Positions 8,325 to 16,489 of a DNA stretch of 35,039 nucleotides are shown piece after piece. Numbering within the stretch: the stretch's first letter is position 1; each line of letters starts with the position of its first letter. The DNA comes from Methyloprofundus sp. (GTDB taxonomy: Bacteria > Pseudomonadota > Gammaproteobacteria > Methylococcales > Methylomonadaceae): positions 1 to 35,039 of the forward strand of contig DUBW01000017.1 of assembly GCA_012960135.1 (NCBI GenBank), read 5' to 3'. The notes below the pieces were generated by a model. That model did no database searches and was not told the DNA's origin. It worked only from the letters and a program-made list of their open reading frames with translations. Both the position numbers and the translations under genes were made by a program.

Positions 8325-9450
8325 AAAAACTTTCTATAGTTTTGGTGATATGTTTTACTTCTGCATCTTGCAGGCTAAAATACAGCGGCAGGCGAACAAT
8401 GAGCCGGCTAGTTTCCAGAGTATGCTGATCATTACCGATAAATTCCCCGTACTGTTTGCCCATTTCGGTATTATGCAATGGTAAATAGTGAAAAACGGCA
8501 TGAACCTTATTTTGTTTTAAATAGGCTAAGAGCTGGCCTCTAATTTCAGCCGATTGGGTTTTTAAATAAAAAATATGCCCGTTTTGCTCACAGGAGTCGG
8601 GTATTACGGGTAAAGATATCAGCCCTTTATTTTCCAAAGGTTTAAGTGCTTGATAATAAGCAGACCAGATAGCACAGCGCTTTTCTTTGATTTTTTGAGC
8701 CTGCTCCAGGTTAGCGTATAAAAAAGCGGCCTGTAATTCGCTCATTAAGAAACTGGAACCGATATCCTTCCAGGTATATTTATCTACTTCACCACGAAAA
8801 AACTTGCTCCGGTCGGTGCCTTTTTCGCGTATGATTTCGGCACGCTCGACAAAGCCTTTATTGTTCAGGACGATTGCGCCACCTTCACCGCAACTATAGT
8901 TTTTGGTTTCATGAAAGCTAAAGCAGCCTATATCGCCAATAGTTCCTAATGCCTGACCTTGATAATCTGAAAACAAACCATGGGCCGCATCTTCGATCAC
9001 GAGTAGATTATATTTTTGCGCTAGCCTCATGATGATGTTCATATCACAGCTAATACCTGCGTAATGCACTGGAACTATGGCAACGGTTTTATCACTGATC
9101 GCTTGCTCTATCAGTTGCTCATTAATATTTTGCGTATCGGGCCGGATATCGACAAACACACACCGGCCGCCTCTGGAGACAAAGGCATTCGCCGTGGAGA
9201 CAAAGGTATAACTGGGCATAATCACTTCATCGCCGGGCTTAATATTTGCCAGAATTGCCGCCATTTCGAGTGCGGCGGTACCAGAGGAAGTCAGTAATAC
9301 TTTATTAGCGTTAAGCTCGGTTTCCAGTAGGGTTTGACAGCGCTTGCTAAATAAGCCATCGGCAGCAATTTGATCGGAATGAATAGCCTGTTCTATGTAT
9401 TTGAGTTCATTGCCGGTTAAGGCGAATTGATTAAAAGGAATTTGGCGCAT
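8317..9450 (-). CDS. wecE: dTDP-4-amino-4,6-dideoxygalactose transaminase (WecE/RffA-like)
   Basis: 377 residues, close to the length of E. coli WecE, with near-colinear motifs: IPFNQFALTGNE at the start, VLLTSSGTAALEMAA (51-65), GDEVIMPSYTFVSTANAFV (73-91), VPVHYAGISCDM, VIEDAAHG with Asp154, and CFSFHETKNYSCGEGG with the PLP lysine at about residue 183. It belongs to the DegT/DnrJ/EryC1 family. The closest match I recognise is the enzyme that converts dTDP-4-keto-6-deoxyglucose and glutamate to dTDP-Fuc4N in enterobacterial common antigen synthesis. It is the first gene of a three-gene minus-strand unit with the GT-C-like protein and the small transporter. dTDP-sugar precursor genes (rmlAB) are not in the window and must come from elsewhere. 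Confidence 0.88.
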   Translation of the reverse strand: MRQIPFNQFALTGNELKYIEQAIHSDQIAADGLFSKRCQTLLETELNANKVLLTSSGTAALEMAAILANIKPGDEVIMPSYTFVSTANAFVSRGGRCVFVDIRPDTQNINEQLIEQAISDKTVAIVPVHYAGISCDMNIIMRLAQKYNLLVIEDAAHGLFSDYQGQALGTIGDIGCFSFHETKNYSCGEGGAIVLNNKGFVERAEIIREKGTDRSKFFRGEVDKYTWKDIGSSFLMSELQAAFLYANLEQAQKIKEKRCAIWSAYYQALKPLENKGLISLPVIPDSCEQNGHIFYLKTQSAEIRGQLLAYLKQNKVHAVFHYLPLHNTEMGKQYGEFIGNDQHTLETSRLIVRLPLYFSLQDAEVKHITKTIESFYA

Positions 9451-9804
9451 TAATTAAGAATAATTAAAAAGTAACAATAGTAAATATTGTAAAGTAAATT
9501 GCAGGTATTTACTTTTTTTGTTTTTTAATACTATCGTTTGCTTTATTCAGTCGTGTCATTCAATCGCTGGCAGTGAATCAGGCCTTTAGCGTTCTACCTG
9601 TTTCGGTCTGCAGGCGACTTATATGATTCGCGGTTAAAGAATACGGCTAATGGCCCCGTCTTCTGAAATACATTAAATGATAAGCGTGAGAGTAGTAAAA
9701 TAATAAACAAAGCCTTGGTGCCTGTGTATAATTCAGTGTAAACATGAAAGAAGAGTCGGGTATCGCTATCAGTAGTAAAAAACCAGTTTTCTAGTCACTA
9801 AGAA
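9451..9804. other. Divergent intergenic region, left part
   Basis: AT-rich next to the wecE start, then mixed. No gene is seen. A 16-codon open frame from the ATG at 9743 lacks a ribosome site and recognisable features. The region should contain the minus-strand promoter for the wecE unit and the plus-strand promoter for the M50 protease; only a plus-strand candidate could be picked out by eye. Confidence 0.4.
9704..9732 (+). promoter_or_regulatory. Candidate sigma70 promoter upstream of the M50 protease gene
   Basis: TAAACA (9704-9709) and TATAAT (9727-9732) are separated by 17 bp, giving a consensus -10 and a 4 of 6 match in the -35. It points toward the M50-scpAB operon but lies about 250 bp upstream, with a hairpin repeat element between, which would become part of the leader RNA. 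Confidence 0.35.
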
Positions 9805-9955
9805 GCGTGCGCGAAACAAGTTGAGCAACTGACTTGTCTTTTTATTCGTTTTTTGTGTTGCAGAAACAGTTACGTAGCTAGCTATGCTCCAGTTTCTACG
9901 CCTTGAATACGAATAAAAATCCTGCGCCAGATGCTCAACTTATTCCGCGCGCGTC
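9805..9955. repeat. Hairpin-forming interspersed repeat, copy 1
   Basis: The element is an imperfect long palindrome. The left end (gcgtgcgcgaaacaagttgagca) mirrors the right end (tgctcaacttattccgcgcgc), and an inner arm ctttttattcg mirrors cgaataaaaat. A second copy lies at 19902-20042. The two share a 23-bp identical core beginning cgccttgaatacgaat (9899-9921 here), plus further similarity such as gaaacagtt and cttattccg. Size, palindromic ends and intergenic location suggest a non-autonomous mobile element or REP-like repeat. No flanking target duplication was evident. It lies 27 bp before the M50 protease start, so it would form a stem in that gene's leader. Confidence 0.75.
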
Positions 9956-9981
9956 CCTAACAAGATAAATAAGTCTGCAAT

Positions 9982-10632
9982 ATGGAAGAATTAACATTAA
10001 TACAGAAAATTGTAGTCTGGGTGATCCCGGTTATCTTTGCTATTACTGTGCATGAAGTGGCGCACGGCAGGGTCGCCAAATATTATGGCGATAATACCGC
10101 CTGGATGCTGGGACGTTTAACTTTAAATCCGCTTAAACATATCGACCCTATTGGGACTATTCTAGTGCCAGGCTTAATGCTAGCCTTTACCGGCTTTGTT
10201 TTTGGTTGGGCAAAACCTGTTCCAGTTAATGTCAGAAATTTGCGTAATCCAAAGCATGATATGGCTATTGTTGCCTTAGCAGGCCCTATGGCCAATATGA
10301 TTATGGCCACAGGGTGGGCCTTGTTTGCCAGATTGGGTGTGTTAATTAATAGCAATGAAGTCTCAATTCCTATGATTTACATGGGCATTGCAGGAATAAT
10401 GATTAACCTGGTTTTGGGTTTGCTAAATTTATTGCCTATTCCACCTTTAGATGGCAGTCGTATTTTATCTTGGGCCTTACCGGGTCGCTGGGGGTATTAT
10501 TACAATCGATTTGAACAATATGGCTTTTATCTGTTGGCACTGTTATTAATGACCAATAGCCTGGGCGTTATTTTAGGCTACCCATTAAGTATTGCTAAAG
10601 GCCTGTTTTTTACTTTAGCCGGATTGCAATAA
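9982..10632 (+). CDS. Site-2 protease family membrane metallopeptidase (M50)
   Basis: 216 residues with several membrane helices. The zinc motif HEVAHG is at residues 24-29 in the first helix, and the second active-site motif PIPPLDG (152-158, with metal-binding Asp157) sits in a later helix. This is the compact M50 form without PDZ domain, shorter than RseP. Such small S2P homologues frequently precede scpA in proteobacteria. They cleave substrates within the membrane; the substrate here is unknown. The scpA start follows within 7 bp of the stop, so the genes form one operon. The start at 9982 gives a full-length family match and lies just after the hairpin repeat. Confidence 0.88.
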   Translation: MEELTLIQKIVVWVIPVIFAITVHEVAHGRVAKYYGDNTAWMLGRLTLNPLKHIDPIGTILVPGLMLAFTGFVFGWAKPVPVNVRNLRNPKHDMAIVALAGPMANMIMATGWALFARLGVLINSNEVSIPMIYMGIAGIMINLVLGLLNLLPIPPLDGSRILSWALPGRWGYYYNRFEQYGFYLLALLLMTNSLGVILGYPLSIAKGLFFTLAGLQ

Positions 10633-10639
10633 GTTGAAT

Positions 10640-11443
10640 ATGGAAGCCGCTTCGGATAATGAAGCAGCTATTGCCATTGTTTCGGGTGAGCCGTTTCTGC
10701 AATTACCCGAAGATTTATATATTCCCCCGGAAGCGCTTAAAGTTTTTTTAGAAGCCTTTGAAGGACCTTTAGACCTGTTACTATATCTAATTAGAAAGCA
10801 AAATCTGGATATTGTAAATATACCCATCGCTCAGATTAGTAAACAATATATGCGCTATATTGATGTGATGAGTAATTTTCAACTGGAACTAGCGGCTGAA
10901 TATTTGCTGATGGCGGCTTTGCTTGCAGAGATAAAATCACGTATGCTATTACCCAGGCAAGTGAATCCTGAAGAGGAAGAAGAGGATCCGCGAGCGGTTT
11001 TAGTGCGTCGTTTACAGGAATATGAGCGTATTAAAAAAGCGGCAGAAGATTTAGAGGAAATGCCGCGCATGGAGCGGGATATTTTTATTGCTACAGTAGA
11101 TACCTCGACAGTCAATGTCCATAAATGTCAGCCTGAAGTTCAATTGCAAGATATTGTGCTCGCCTTACAAAGTGTATTGAAGCGTGTTGATCAATTAAGT
11201 CATCATATAATAACTAAAGAACCTTTATCTGTCCGTGAAAGAATGGCCCTCATTATGGGAAGACTCGAAGATACGAGTAGCTTCCTTTTTACACGACTCT
11301 TTACCCAGCAAGAAGGAAAAGCAGGGGTTGTTGTCACGTTTCTTGCCATTCTTGAACTCAGCAAAGGAGAACTTATCGAAATTCTCCAGGCAGAACCCTT
11401 CGGAGAACTCAGAGTCCGGGCTAAATCAGCAAATACCGCCTGA
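10640..11443 (+). CDS. scpA: Segregation and condensation protein A
   Basis: The kleisin subunit of the bacterial condensin-like Smc-ScpA-ScpB complex. The N-terminal kleisin motif FEGPLDLLLYLIRKQNLDI is followed by the ISKQYMRYID and AAEYLLMAALLAEIKSRMLLP blocks that bind the Smc neck. An acidic linker (PEEEEEDPR) comes next, and the C-terminal winged helix ends with VVTFLAILELSKGELIEI. The length (267 residues) is usual. I take the ATG at 10640; an in-frame TTG at 10634 would add two residues, and neither has a strong ribosome site. The gene is followed by scpB as expected. Its C-terminal 200 bp are open in another frame too (11235 on), but the conserved winged helix shows that the scpA frame is the coding one there. 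Confidence 0.92.
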   Translation: MEAASDNEAAIAIVSGEPFLQLPEDLYIPPEALKVFLEAFEGPLDLLLYLIRKQNLDIVNIPIAQISKQYMRYIDVMSNFQLELAAEYLLMAALLAEIKSRMLLPRQVNPEEEEEDPRAVLVRRLQEYERIKKAAEDLEEMPRMERDIFIATVDTSTVNVHKCQPEVQLQDIVLALQSVLKRVDQLSHHIITKEPLSVRERMALIMGRLEDTSSFLFTRLFTQQEGKAGVVVTFLAILELSKGELIEILQAEPFGELRVRAKSANTA

Positions 11444-11462
11444 TATCATTGAACAGCAGGTT

Positions 11463-12428
11463 TTGACCGAACTCGAGTTACCAGTCGATCTTCAGACAGA
11501 GCCTAAGCAAAAACCCAGGACTCCGCCCAAGCCGAAGTCAATAGAGCTTGCCGTAAAAAAAGAAAAGCTTAGGCAAACTGAACAGAAAGAGAAAATGACT
11601 GAGCTAGTTGCCAAAGTCGCTGCTTTGCAAGCAGAGCTGGATACAGTCTCTGAGCAATCGAAATTACAAGAAATCAATGCAGCTTCTGAGCGGTCGCGTT
11701 TGCAGACAGAGCTTAAAGCAGTGACTGAACAATCAAAATTATCAGAGCTTAACGTCGTTTCTGCCGCGGCGAGATTGCATGAAGACGAAGATCTTCCAGC
11801 GCCTGAGCTATCTAATTTGCAAGAAGAGCAAGAGATTATCCCCGAGCAGTCGAGTATTAACCCGCCTGCTCCGGTTGATGCGAATACTAAAGTTAAGCGC
11901 ATTATTGAAGCGCTTTTATTTGCTGCCGAACAGCCGATGACAGTCAAGCAATTGCACGCGGTCTTTCCAGAGCTGGAAGCGCCTGAAAAGCAGGAAATTC
12001 AAAAAGCAATTGATGCCTTATGTGATGACTACCGGCAACAGGCAATTGGCTTGCATCAGGTTGCCAGTGGCTATCGCTTTCAGGTAAAAATGGATATGGC
12101 TCCTTGGGTAGCGCGGTTATTTGCCGAAAAACCACCCAAATATTCCAGAGCATTATTAGAAACTATTGCGATTATTGCCTACCAGCAACCTGTTACCCGG
12201 GGTGATATAGAAGAGATACGCGGTGTCAGTGTTAGCTCGCAGATGATCCGTACGTTACTGGAAAGAGAATGGGTTAAGGTCTTGGCGCATAAAGAAGTTC
12301 CCGGCAGGCCAGCTCTGTATGGCACGACCAGACAGTTTTTAGATTATTTTAATCTCCAGTCCCTGGATGCAATGCCGGCATTAGAAGAGTTACAGGCATT
12401 GGCTATAGAAGGTGAACTGGAAATATAA
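11463..12428 (+). CDS. scpB: Segregation and condensation protein B with long N-terminal extension
   Basis: The partner of ScpA in the Smc complex. The conserved twin winged-helix domain starts with VKRIIEALLFAAEQPM (about residue 143) and includes YSRALLETIAIIAYQQPVTR, EEIRGVSVSSQ and VPGRPALYGTT. The preceding 140 residues are unusual: a Pro/Lys-rich stretch, then a charged coiled-coil-like part with about four degenerate 12-13-residue repeats (SEQSKLQEINA, SERSRLQTELKA, TEQSKLSELNV), then an acidic linker. The start is uncertain. The frame is open back to an ATG at 11235, but that would overlap conserved scpA by 209 bp. I chose the TTG at 11463. The ATG at 11595, preceded by AAAGAGAAA, would give 277 residues and cut into the coiled coil. 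Confidence 0.85.
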   Translation: MTELELPVDLQTEPKQKPRTPPKPKSIELAVKKEKLRQTEQKEKMTELVAKVAALQAELDTVSEQSKLQEINAASERSRLQTELKAVTEQSKLSELNVVSAAARLHEDEDLPAPELSNLQEEQEIIPEQSSINPPAPVDANTKVKRIIEALLFAAEQPMTVKQLHAVFPELEAPEKQEIQKAIDALCDDYRQQAIGLHQVASGYRFQVKMDMAPWVARLFAEKPPKYSRALLETIAIIAYQQPVTRGDIEEIRGVSVSSQMIRTLLEREWVKVLAHKEVPGRPALYGTTRQFLDYFNLQSLDAMPALEELQALAIEGELEI

Positions 12429-12430
12429 AT

Positions 12431-12745
12431 ATGTGGACCGATATACTTATGATCCTGTTGTTTACGGCGGGATTTTTATACTGGCAAAGTACCCAGAAAA
12501 TAAAAGAAATTGCTCTGGCAGCAACAATACGACATTGCCAAAAGATGGAATTGCAAATGCTGGATGGCTACATCGCTTTTAATAAGCTTTCCTTGAAGCG
12601 CGATAGTAGAGGCAAGATACATATCGCCCGCGGCTATCAGTTTGAATTTTCCTCGACGGGTGCCGAACGCTATAACGGCCAGATACAAATGTTAGGTAGA
12701 CGAGTGGAATTCATACGGCTAGAACCTTATCGAATTCAGGAGTAG
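12431..12745 (+). CDS. DUF3301 family small membrane-anchored protein
   Basis: 104 residues beginning with one hydrophobic helix (MILLFTAGFLYW, about 7-18), followed by a soluble domain. The family pattern of a C-x-x-x-x-L-Q-M-L-D block (HCQKMELQMLDGYIAF) and a FEFSSTGAERYNG block matches what I know as DUF3301 (PF11743), a gammaproteobacterial family of unknown function. It starts 2 bp after scpB, so it is probably read on the same transcript. The stop is followed after 2 bp by the GTG of a broken DUF4160 gene. The protein faces inside or outside depending on topology, which cannot be decided by eye. Confidence 0.8.
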   Translation: MWTDILMILLFTAGFLYWQSTQKIKEIALAATIRHCQKMELQMLDGYIAFNKLSLKRDSRGKIHIARGYQFEFSSTGAERYNGQIQMLGRRVEFIRLEPYRIQE

Positions 12746-12747
12746 TA

Positions 12748-13013
12748 GTGCCAATTATTTCATATTTTTTGGTATATACGTGCGTATGTACCACGACGAC
12801 CATAAATCACCTCATATCCATGTTGAATACCAAGGCCATGAGGTGTTAATAGTGATAGATAGTGGTGATATTCTGGTTGTCTCGTTACCAGGAAAAGCAC
12901 ATAAAATAGTTTAGGAGTGGATGCAGGCACACCAAAGTGAGTTGCTGGATGATTTTCAGCGTGCAATCGCATTGGAGCCATTGCCGAGAACTCCTGGAGC
13001 AGGTAATGATTAA
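12748..13013 (+). pseudogene. DUF4160 family gene, frameshifted and with a nonsense codon
   Basis: A GTG at 12748 preceded by AGGAG reads VPIISYF and then leaves frame in a T run at 12765-12770, one T short. In the next frame the family signature is clear: FGIYVRMYHDDHKSPHIHVE, YQGHEVLIVI and SGDILVVSLPGKAHKIV. A TAG follows at 12912-12914 where the family normally has Leu or Ala before 'WI'. After the stop the frame continues as EWMQAHQSELLDDFQRAI to a TAA at 13011-13013. It overlaps the next gene's ATG by 8 bp, the usual arrangement for DUF4160-DUF2442 pairs. Two independent lesions make real inactivation more likely than a single sequencing error. Confidence 0.82.
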
Positions 13014-13275
13014 AATCACTCGAGCAGAATACCAACGCGATAAAGTCATTCAGTTGCACTTTTTTGATGGCAGCTGGGGAGATTATGATTTGTTGTGTTT
13101 AACTGAAAGGAAAGCTGAATTAAGCGCAATGTTACAAGATGATGCATTTTTTAAGCAGTTTTATCTGGAAATGGGAGCTCTTTGCTGGCGTAATGGCTTT
13201 GAACTTAGTTCTGGGAATATTCATCTGAAATTACAAGCTCAACATAAATTACATAGAAAAGTAAAAGTCGCTTAG
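13006..13275 (+). CDS. DUF2442 family protein
   Basis: 89 residues from the ATG at 13006, which has a good ribosome site (GGAGCAGG). An upstream in-frame ATG at 12937 lies inside the DUF4160 frame and is not needed. The sequence has the family pattern: a basic N-terminal strand (KITRAEYQRDKVIQLHFFDG), then DYDLLCLTERK, and a C-terminal ALCWRNGFELS. DUF2442 proteins usually lie directly after DUF4160 genes and the pair has been considered toxin-antitoxin-like, but the function is not established. This gene is intact although its partner is broken. A neutral survivor or an antitoxin role for another locus are both possible. Confidence 0.8.
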   Translation: MIKITRAEYQRDKVIQLHFFDGSWGDYDLLCLTERKAELSAMLQDDAFFKQFYLEMGALCWRNGFELSSGNIHLKLQAQHKLHRKVKVA

Positions 13276-13286
13276 GAAATATCTTC

Positions 13287-14906
13287 ATGTTACGTTTAGT
13301 CAATATCAAACTCCCTCTAGAACAGACTGGCTCTGACCTACGCTCGGCTATTATTACAAAGCTGGAGATTAACGACAGTGAATTGCTGAGCTACACGGTT
13401 TATAAGCGTAGCTATGATGCACGCCACAAGAAAAATATCTTTTTTATTTACAGTCTTGATGTCGATACCAGTAAAAATACGCAGTTATTAGAGCAATTTT
13501 CTGAGGATACGCAAGTTAAAGCCAGGCCTGATGATCGCTATCAGTTTGTGGCGCAGGCGCCTGAAAATATTTCTGAGCGACCCTTGGTTATCGGCTTGGG
13601 GCCTTGTGGTTTGTTTGCCGGATTGATATTGGCACAGATGGGCTTTAAGCCGATTATTCTGGAACGGGGTAAAGAAGTGCGTGAGCGCACGGTAGATACT
13701 TTTGGCCTCTGGCGTAAAAGAAAGCTGAACAGCGAATCAAATGTGCAGTTTGGTGAAGGTGGGGCGGGGACGTTTTCTGATGGCAAGCTGTATACGCAGA
13801 TAAAAGATCCACAACATCATGGACGTAAAGTCTTGGAAGAATTTGTTGCTGCTGGAGCGCCAGAGGAAATTCTATATCTGAGCAAGCCCCATATTGGTAC
13901 GTTTAAGCTGGTCAGGATGGTCGAGAAAATGCGCCAGACCATAGAGTCTTTAGGTGGTGAAATTCGCTTTGAGCAACGTGTTGATGAACTATTAATTGAA
14001 AACCAGCGTGTGCAAGGCGTGATTTTAGCGAATGGGCAAAGCATCAGCAGTCAGCATATAGTCTTTGCAATCGGGCATAGTGCACGAGATACCTTTAAAA
14101 TGCTGTATGAAAAAGGTGTCTATATTGAGGCGAAGCCCTTTTCTATAGGTTTTAGAATAGAGCACCCACAGTCATTAATTGACCAATGCCGCTTTGGTGA
14201 TTATGCAGGCAATGAATTACTCGGTGCCGCAGACTATAAACTAGTACATCACTGTAAAAATGGTCGCTCAGTCTATAGCTTCTGTATGTGCCCCGGCGGT
14301 ACAGTGGTTGCCGCGACTTCGGAAGCAGGGCATATAGTGACTAATGGTATGAGCCAATATTCGCGTAATGAGCGTAATGCCAATAGCGCGATTGTGGTTG
14401 GCATTGATCCCGAGCAGGATTATCCGGGGTATCCTCTGGCAGGGCTGGAGTTACAAGATCGATTAGAAAAACAGGCTTTTGTTTTAGGGGGAGGAAGCTA
14501 TGATGCTCCCGCGCAATTAGTGGGTGATTTTATGGCGAATAAGCCTAGCAATGAACTCGGCAGTGTTCAGCCCTCTTATAAACCGGGTGTAAAATTAGGC
14601 AATTTAAGTCAGAGTCTACCCGACTATGCGATTTCTGCAATTCGTGAAGCTATCCCGGTATTTGATAAAAAAATCCGTGGATTTGCCATGCATGATGCTA
14701 TCTTAACAGCAGTAGAGACGCGCACTTCATCACCCATACGCTTAAAGCGAGATCGTGATTTACTGCAAAGCATCAATACCCGTGGTCTTTATCCGGCAGG
14801 TGAGGGAGCGGGATATGCAGGAGGCATATTGTCTGCTGCCGTAGATGGCATTAAAGTTGCTGAAGCACTGGCATTAGATATGGTAAAAGGTATGGACAGC
14901 TGCTAA
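13287..14906 (+). CDS. COG2509-type FAD-dependent oxidoreductase
   Basis: 539 residues. An N-terminal domain of about 90 residues precedes the FAD-binding Rossmann motif VIGLGPCGLFAG (about 101-112), ending in IILERG. The block SNVQFGEGGAGTFSDGKLYT is the hallmark of the COG2509 'uncharacterised FAD-dependent dehydrogenase' family. It is followed by a middle domain with FAIGHSARDTF, a Cys-containing YSFCMCPGG, and a C-terminal FAD-contact motif GLYPAGEGAGYAGGI. The full length suggests an intact enzyme. It starts 11 bp after the DUF2442 gene and may share its transcript. Substrate and pathway are unknown; distant relatives oxidise or reduce small aromatic or steroid-like compounds, which is not enough for a call. 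Confidence 0.8.
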   Translation: MLRLVNIKLPLEQTGSDLRSAIITKLEINDSELLSYTVYKRSYDARHKKNIFFIYSLDVDTSKNTQLLEQFSEDTQVKARPDDRYQFVAQAPENISERPLVIGLGPCGLFAGLILAQMGFKPIILERGKEVRERTVDTFGLWRKRKLNSESNVQFGEGGAGTFSDGKLYTQIKDPQHHGRKVLEEFVAAGAPEEILYLSKPHIGTFKLVRMVEKMRQTIESLGGEIRFEQRVDELLIENQRVQGVILANGQSISSQHIVFAIGHSARDTFKMLYEKGVYIEAKPFSIGFRIEHPQSLIDQCRFGDYAGNELLGAADYKLVHHCKNGRSVYSFCMCPGGTVVAATSEAGHIVTNGMSQYSRNERNANSAIVVGIDPEQDYPGYPLAGLELQDRLEKQAFVLGGGSYDAPAQLVGDFMANKPSNELGSVQPSYKPGVKLGNLSQSLPDYAISAIREAIPVFDKKIRGFAMHDAILTAVETRTSSPIRLKRDRDLLQSINTRGLYPAGEGAGYAGGILSAAVDGIKVAEALALDMVKGMDSC

Positions 14907-15563
14907 AGTGCTCAACTTTAAATTTATTTTGCCTGTTTGAATCTTTTGCTCGTTGTTAACCCTATTTTGACTTTAGTTGTGGATGGTTAATGGCATAACT
15001 TTTTTTATAATTCCTCCAAAAACTACAAAGATAACGGCTAGATTTTTTTTAACCTAGTGTGTTTTAATTTTCATCATATTTTATTAATTTTAGCCATTTC
15101 AGCTCAAGCAATCCCTCCTGTAACTAAATAGCCGTTATTCCAAATGCTTACTCAAAAGTCAGGTGTCCCTGACAGAAATGGGTTGCAACTTATTAAACAT
15201 GGTTGAAGAGCTTTCTAAAATTCAAGAATCAGAATTGATTCACCCGTCCCTGATAAAAAGTACACCGAAGTACTTGAGGAAAGACAGTAATCTGCTAAAA
15301 AAAGGAGAGATTGGGAGTGCATTATTTTTAATGAAAGAATCGCGCGGATAACCCCGCCTACTATTCGAGCTGCTTTAATGCGCAATAATGACTGAAAAGT
15401 CCACTGAGTAGCTTTATCAGTGCGCTTGTTACCATATTAGCTCCGGATCACCTATGTTTTTTATTCCCTATGAAACCTGCGGGTATTATTAAGCCTCTGT
15501 CTTTTAGTAAATATCAAAGAGCGTAGATTTAAGTGGTTTTTTATTCTTAAGTGTTATAAGAAC
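14907..15563. other. Long spacer between the flavoprotein and rplM
   Basis: An AT-rich spacer without a convincing gene. A 62-codon plus-strand frame at 15163-15351 has no recognised motif and no ribosome site. Short fragments in neighbouring frames (for example from the ATG at 15144) stop within 20 codons, so the stretch could be eroded gene remains. The strong promoter at the right end serves rplM. No tRNA or terminator of good quality was found. Confidence 0.4.
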
Positions 15564-15592
15564 TTGAAAGAAAAGTTTAAATTTAATATAAT
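15564..15592 (+). promoter_or_regulatory. Strong sigma70 promoter of rplM-rpsI
   Basis: TTGAAA (15564-15569) and a perfect TATAAT (15587-15592) are separated by exactly 17 bp. The -10 lies 37 bp before the rplM ATG, giving a leader of about 30 nt. It is the best promoter in the window by eye and suits a ribosomal protein operon. Confidence 0.85.
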
Positions 15593-15629
15593 GCACGGCT
15601 AACTTAAAATCTTAATAAAAGATACGAAT

Positions 15630-16058
15630 ATGAAAACATTTAGCGCAAAACCAGCTGAAGTGAAGCGCGATTGGTATGTGGTCGATGCAGAGGGAAAGAC
15701 GCTTGGACGTCTGGCTACCGAAATTGCACGACGCCTTCGCGGTAAGCATAAGCCAGAATATACATCTCATGTAGACACAGGTGATTATATTATCGTCATT
15801 AATGCCGAGAAAATTGGCGTGACAGGTAATAAAGAAAAAGACAAAATGTACTACCACCACACAGGTTACATTGGTAACTTGAAAAGTGTTAGTTTAGGTA
15901 AATTAAGACAAACTTTTCCTGATCGTATTATCAATAAAGCAGTTCAGGGAATGTTGCCAAGAAACCCTCTGGGTCGTGCAATGTTTAAAAAGTTAAAAGT
16001 GTATGCGGGCCCTGAACATGGTCATCAAGCTCAACAACCTAAAGTTTTAGAACTTTAG
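15630..16058 (+). CDS. rplM: 50S ribosomal protein L13 (uL13)
   Basis: 142 residues, the length of the E. coli protein. Characteristic segments are [20 protein letters not shown] at the start, [32 protein letters not shown] and the [15 protein letters not shown] block; the C-terminus contains [14 protein letters not shown]13 is an early assembly protein of the large subunit and binds 23S rRNA. In E. coli the rplM-rpsI mRNA is autoregulated through its leader. Here the gene is driven by the promoter at 15564-15592 and followed 20 bp later by rpsI. Confidence 0.98.
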   Translation: MKTFSAKPAEVKRDWYVVDAEGKTLGRLATEIARRLRGKHKPEYTSHVDTGDYIIVINAEKIGVTGNKEKDKMYYHHTGYIGNLKSVSLGKLRQTFPDRIINKAVQGMLPRNPLGRAMFKKLKVYAGPEHGHQAQQPKVLEL

Positions 16059-16078
16059 GCAACTAACAGGTTAAAATC

Positions 16079-16471
16079 ATGGCAGAAACTCAATATTACG
16101 GAACAGGACGACGCAAAAGTGCAATTGCACGTGTTTATGCAAAATCAGGTTCTGGACAAATTACAGTTAACGATAAAGCAATTGACGTTTATTTTGGTCG
16201 TAAAACTGATGAAATGGTTGCTCGTTCGCCGCTAGAATTAGTAGAATTAGCTGATAAATTTGATATCAATGTTACGGTTAAAGGCAGCGGCCCTTCTGGG
16301 CAGGCTGGAGCTATCCGTCACGGCATTACGCGTGCTTTAATGGTGTACGATGAAACATTGCGTCCTGAGTTAAGAAAAGCAGGCTTTGTTACTCGCGATT
16401 CACGTTGCGTAGAACGTAAGAAAGTCGGTTTACACAAAGCGAGAAAGCGTCCTCAGTACTCAAAGCGTTAA
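16079..16471 (+). CDS. rpsI: 30S ribosomal protein S9 (uS9)
   Basis: 130 residues. It has the N-terminal [14 protein letters not shown] motif, the GxGQITVN-like segment ([11 protein letters not shown]), [14 protein letters not shown], and the conserved basic tail [17 protein letters not shown]. The last residues reach the P-site tRNA in the ribosome. It lies 20 bp behind rplM, and an intrinsic terminator follows within 110 bp. The gene is ordinary and complete. Confidence 0.98.
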   Translation: MAETQYYGTGRRKSAIARVYAKSGSGQITVNDKAIDVYFGRKTDEMVARSPLELVELADKFDINVTVKGSGPSGQAGAIRHGITRALMVYDETLRPELRKAGFVTRDSRCVERKKVGLHKARKRPQYSKR

Positions 16472-16489
16472 TCGTTTATCGGTATGCAC

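Noticed and set aside
9743-9793. Possible 16-residue leader peptide before the M50 operon
   Set aside because: No ribosome site, no codon bias or stem arrangement typical of attenuation.
11235-11462. Extension of scpB upstream to the ATG at 11235
   Set aside because: It would overlap the conserved winged-helix end of scpA by 209 bp; the overlapped residues look like frame-shadow, not like a ScpB N-terminus.
15163-15351. 62-codon frame upstream of rplM
   Set aside because: No ribosome site or recognised motif; surrounded by short frames and AT-rich spacer.
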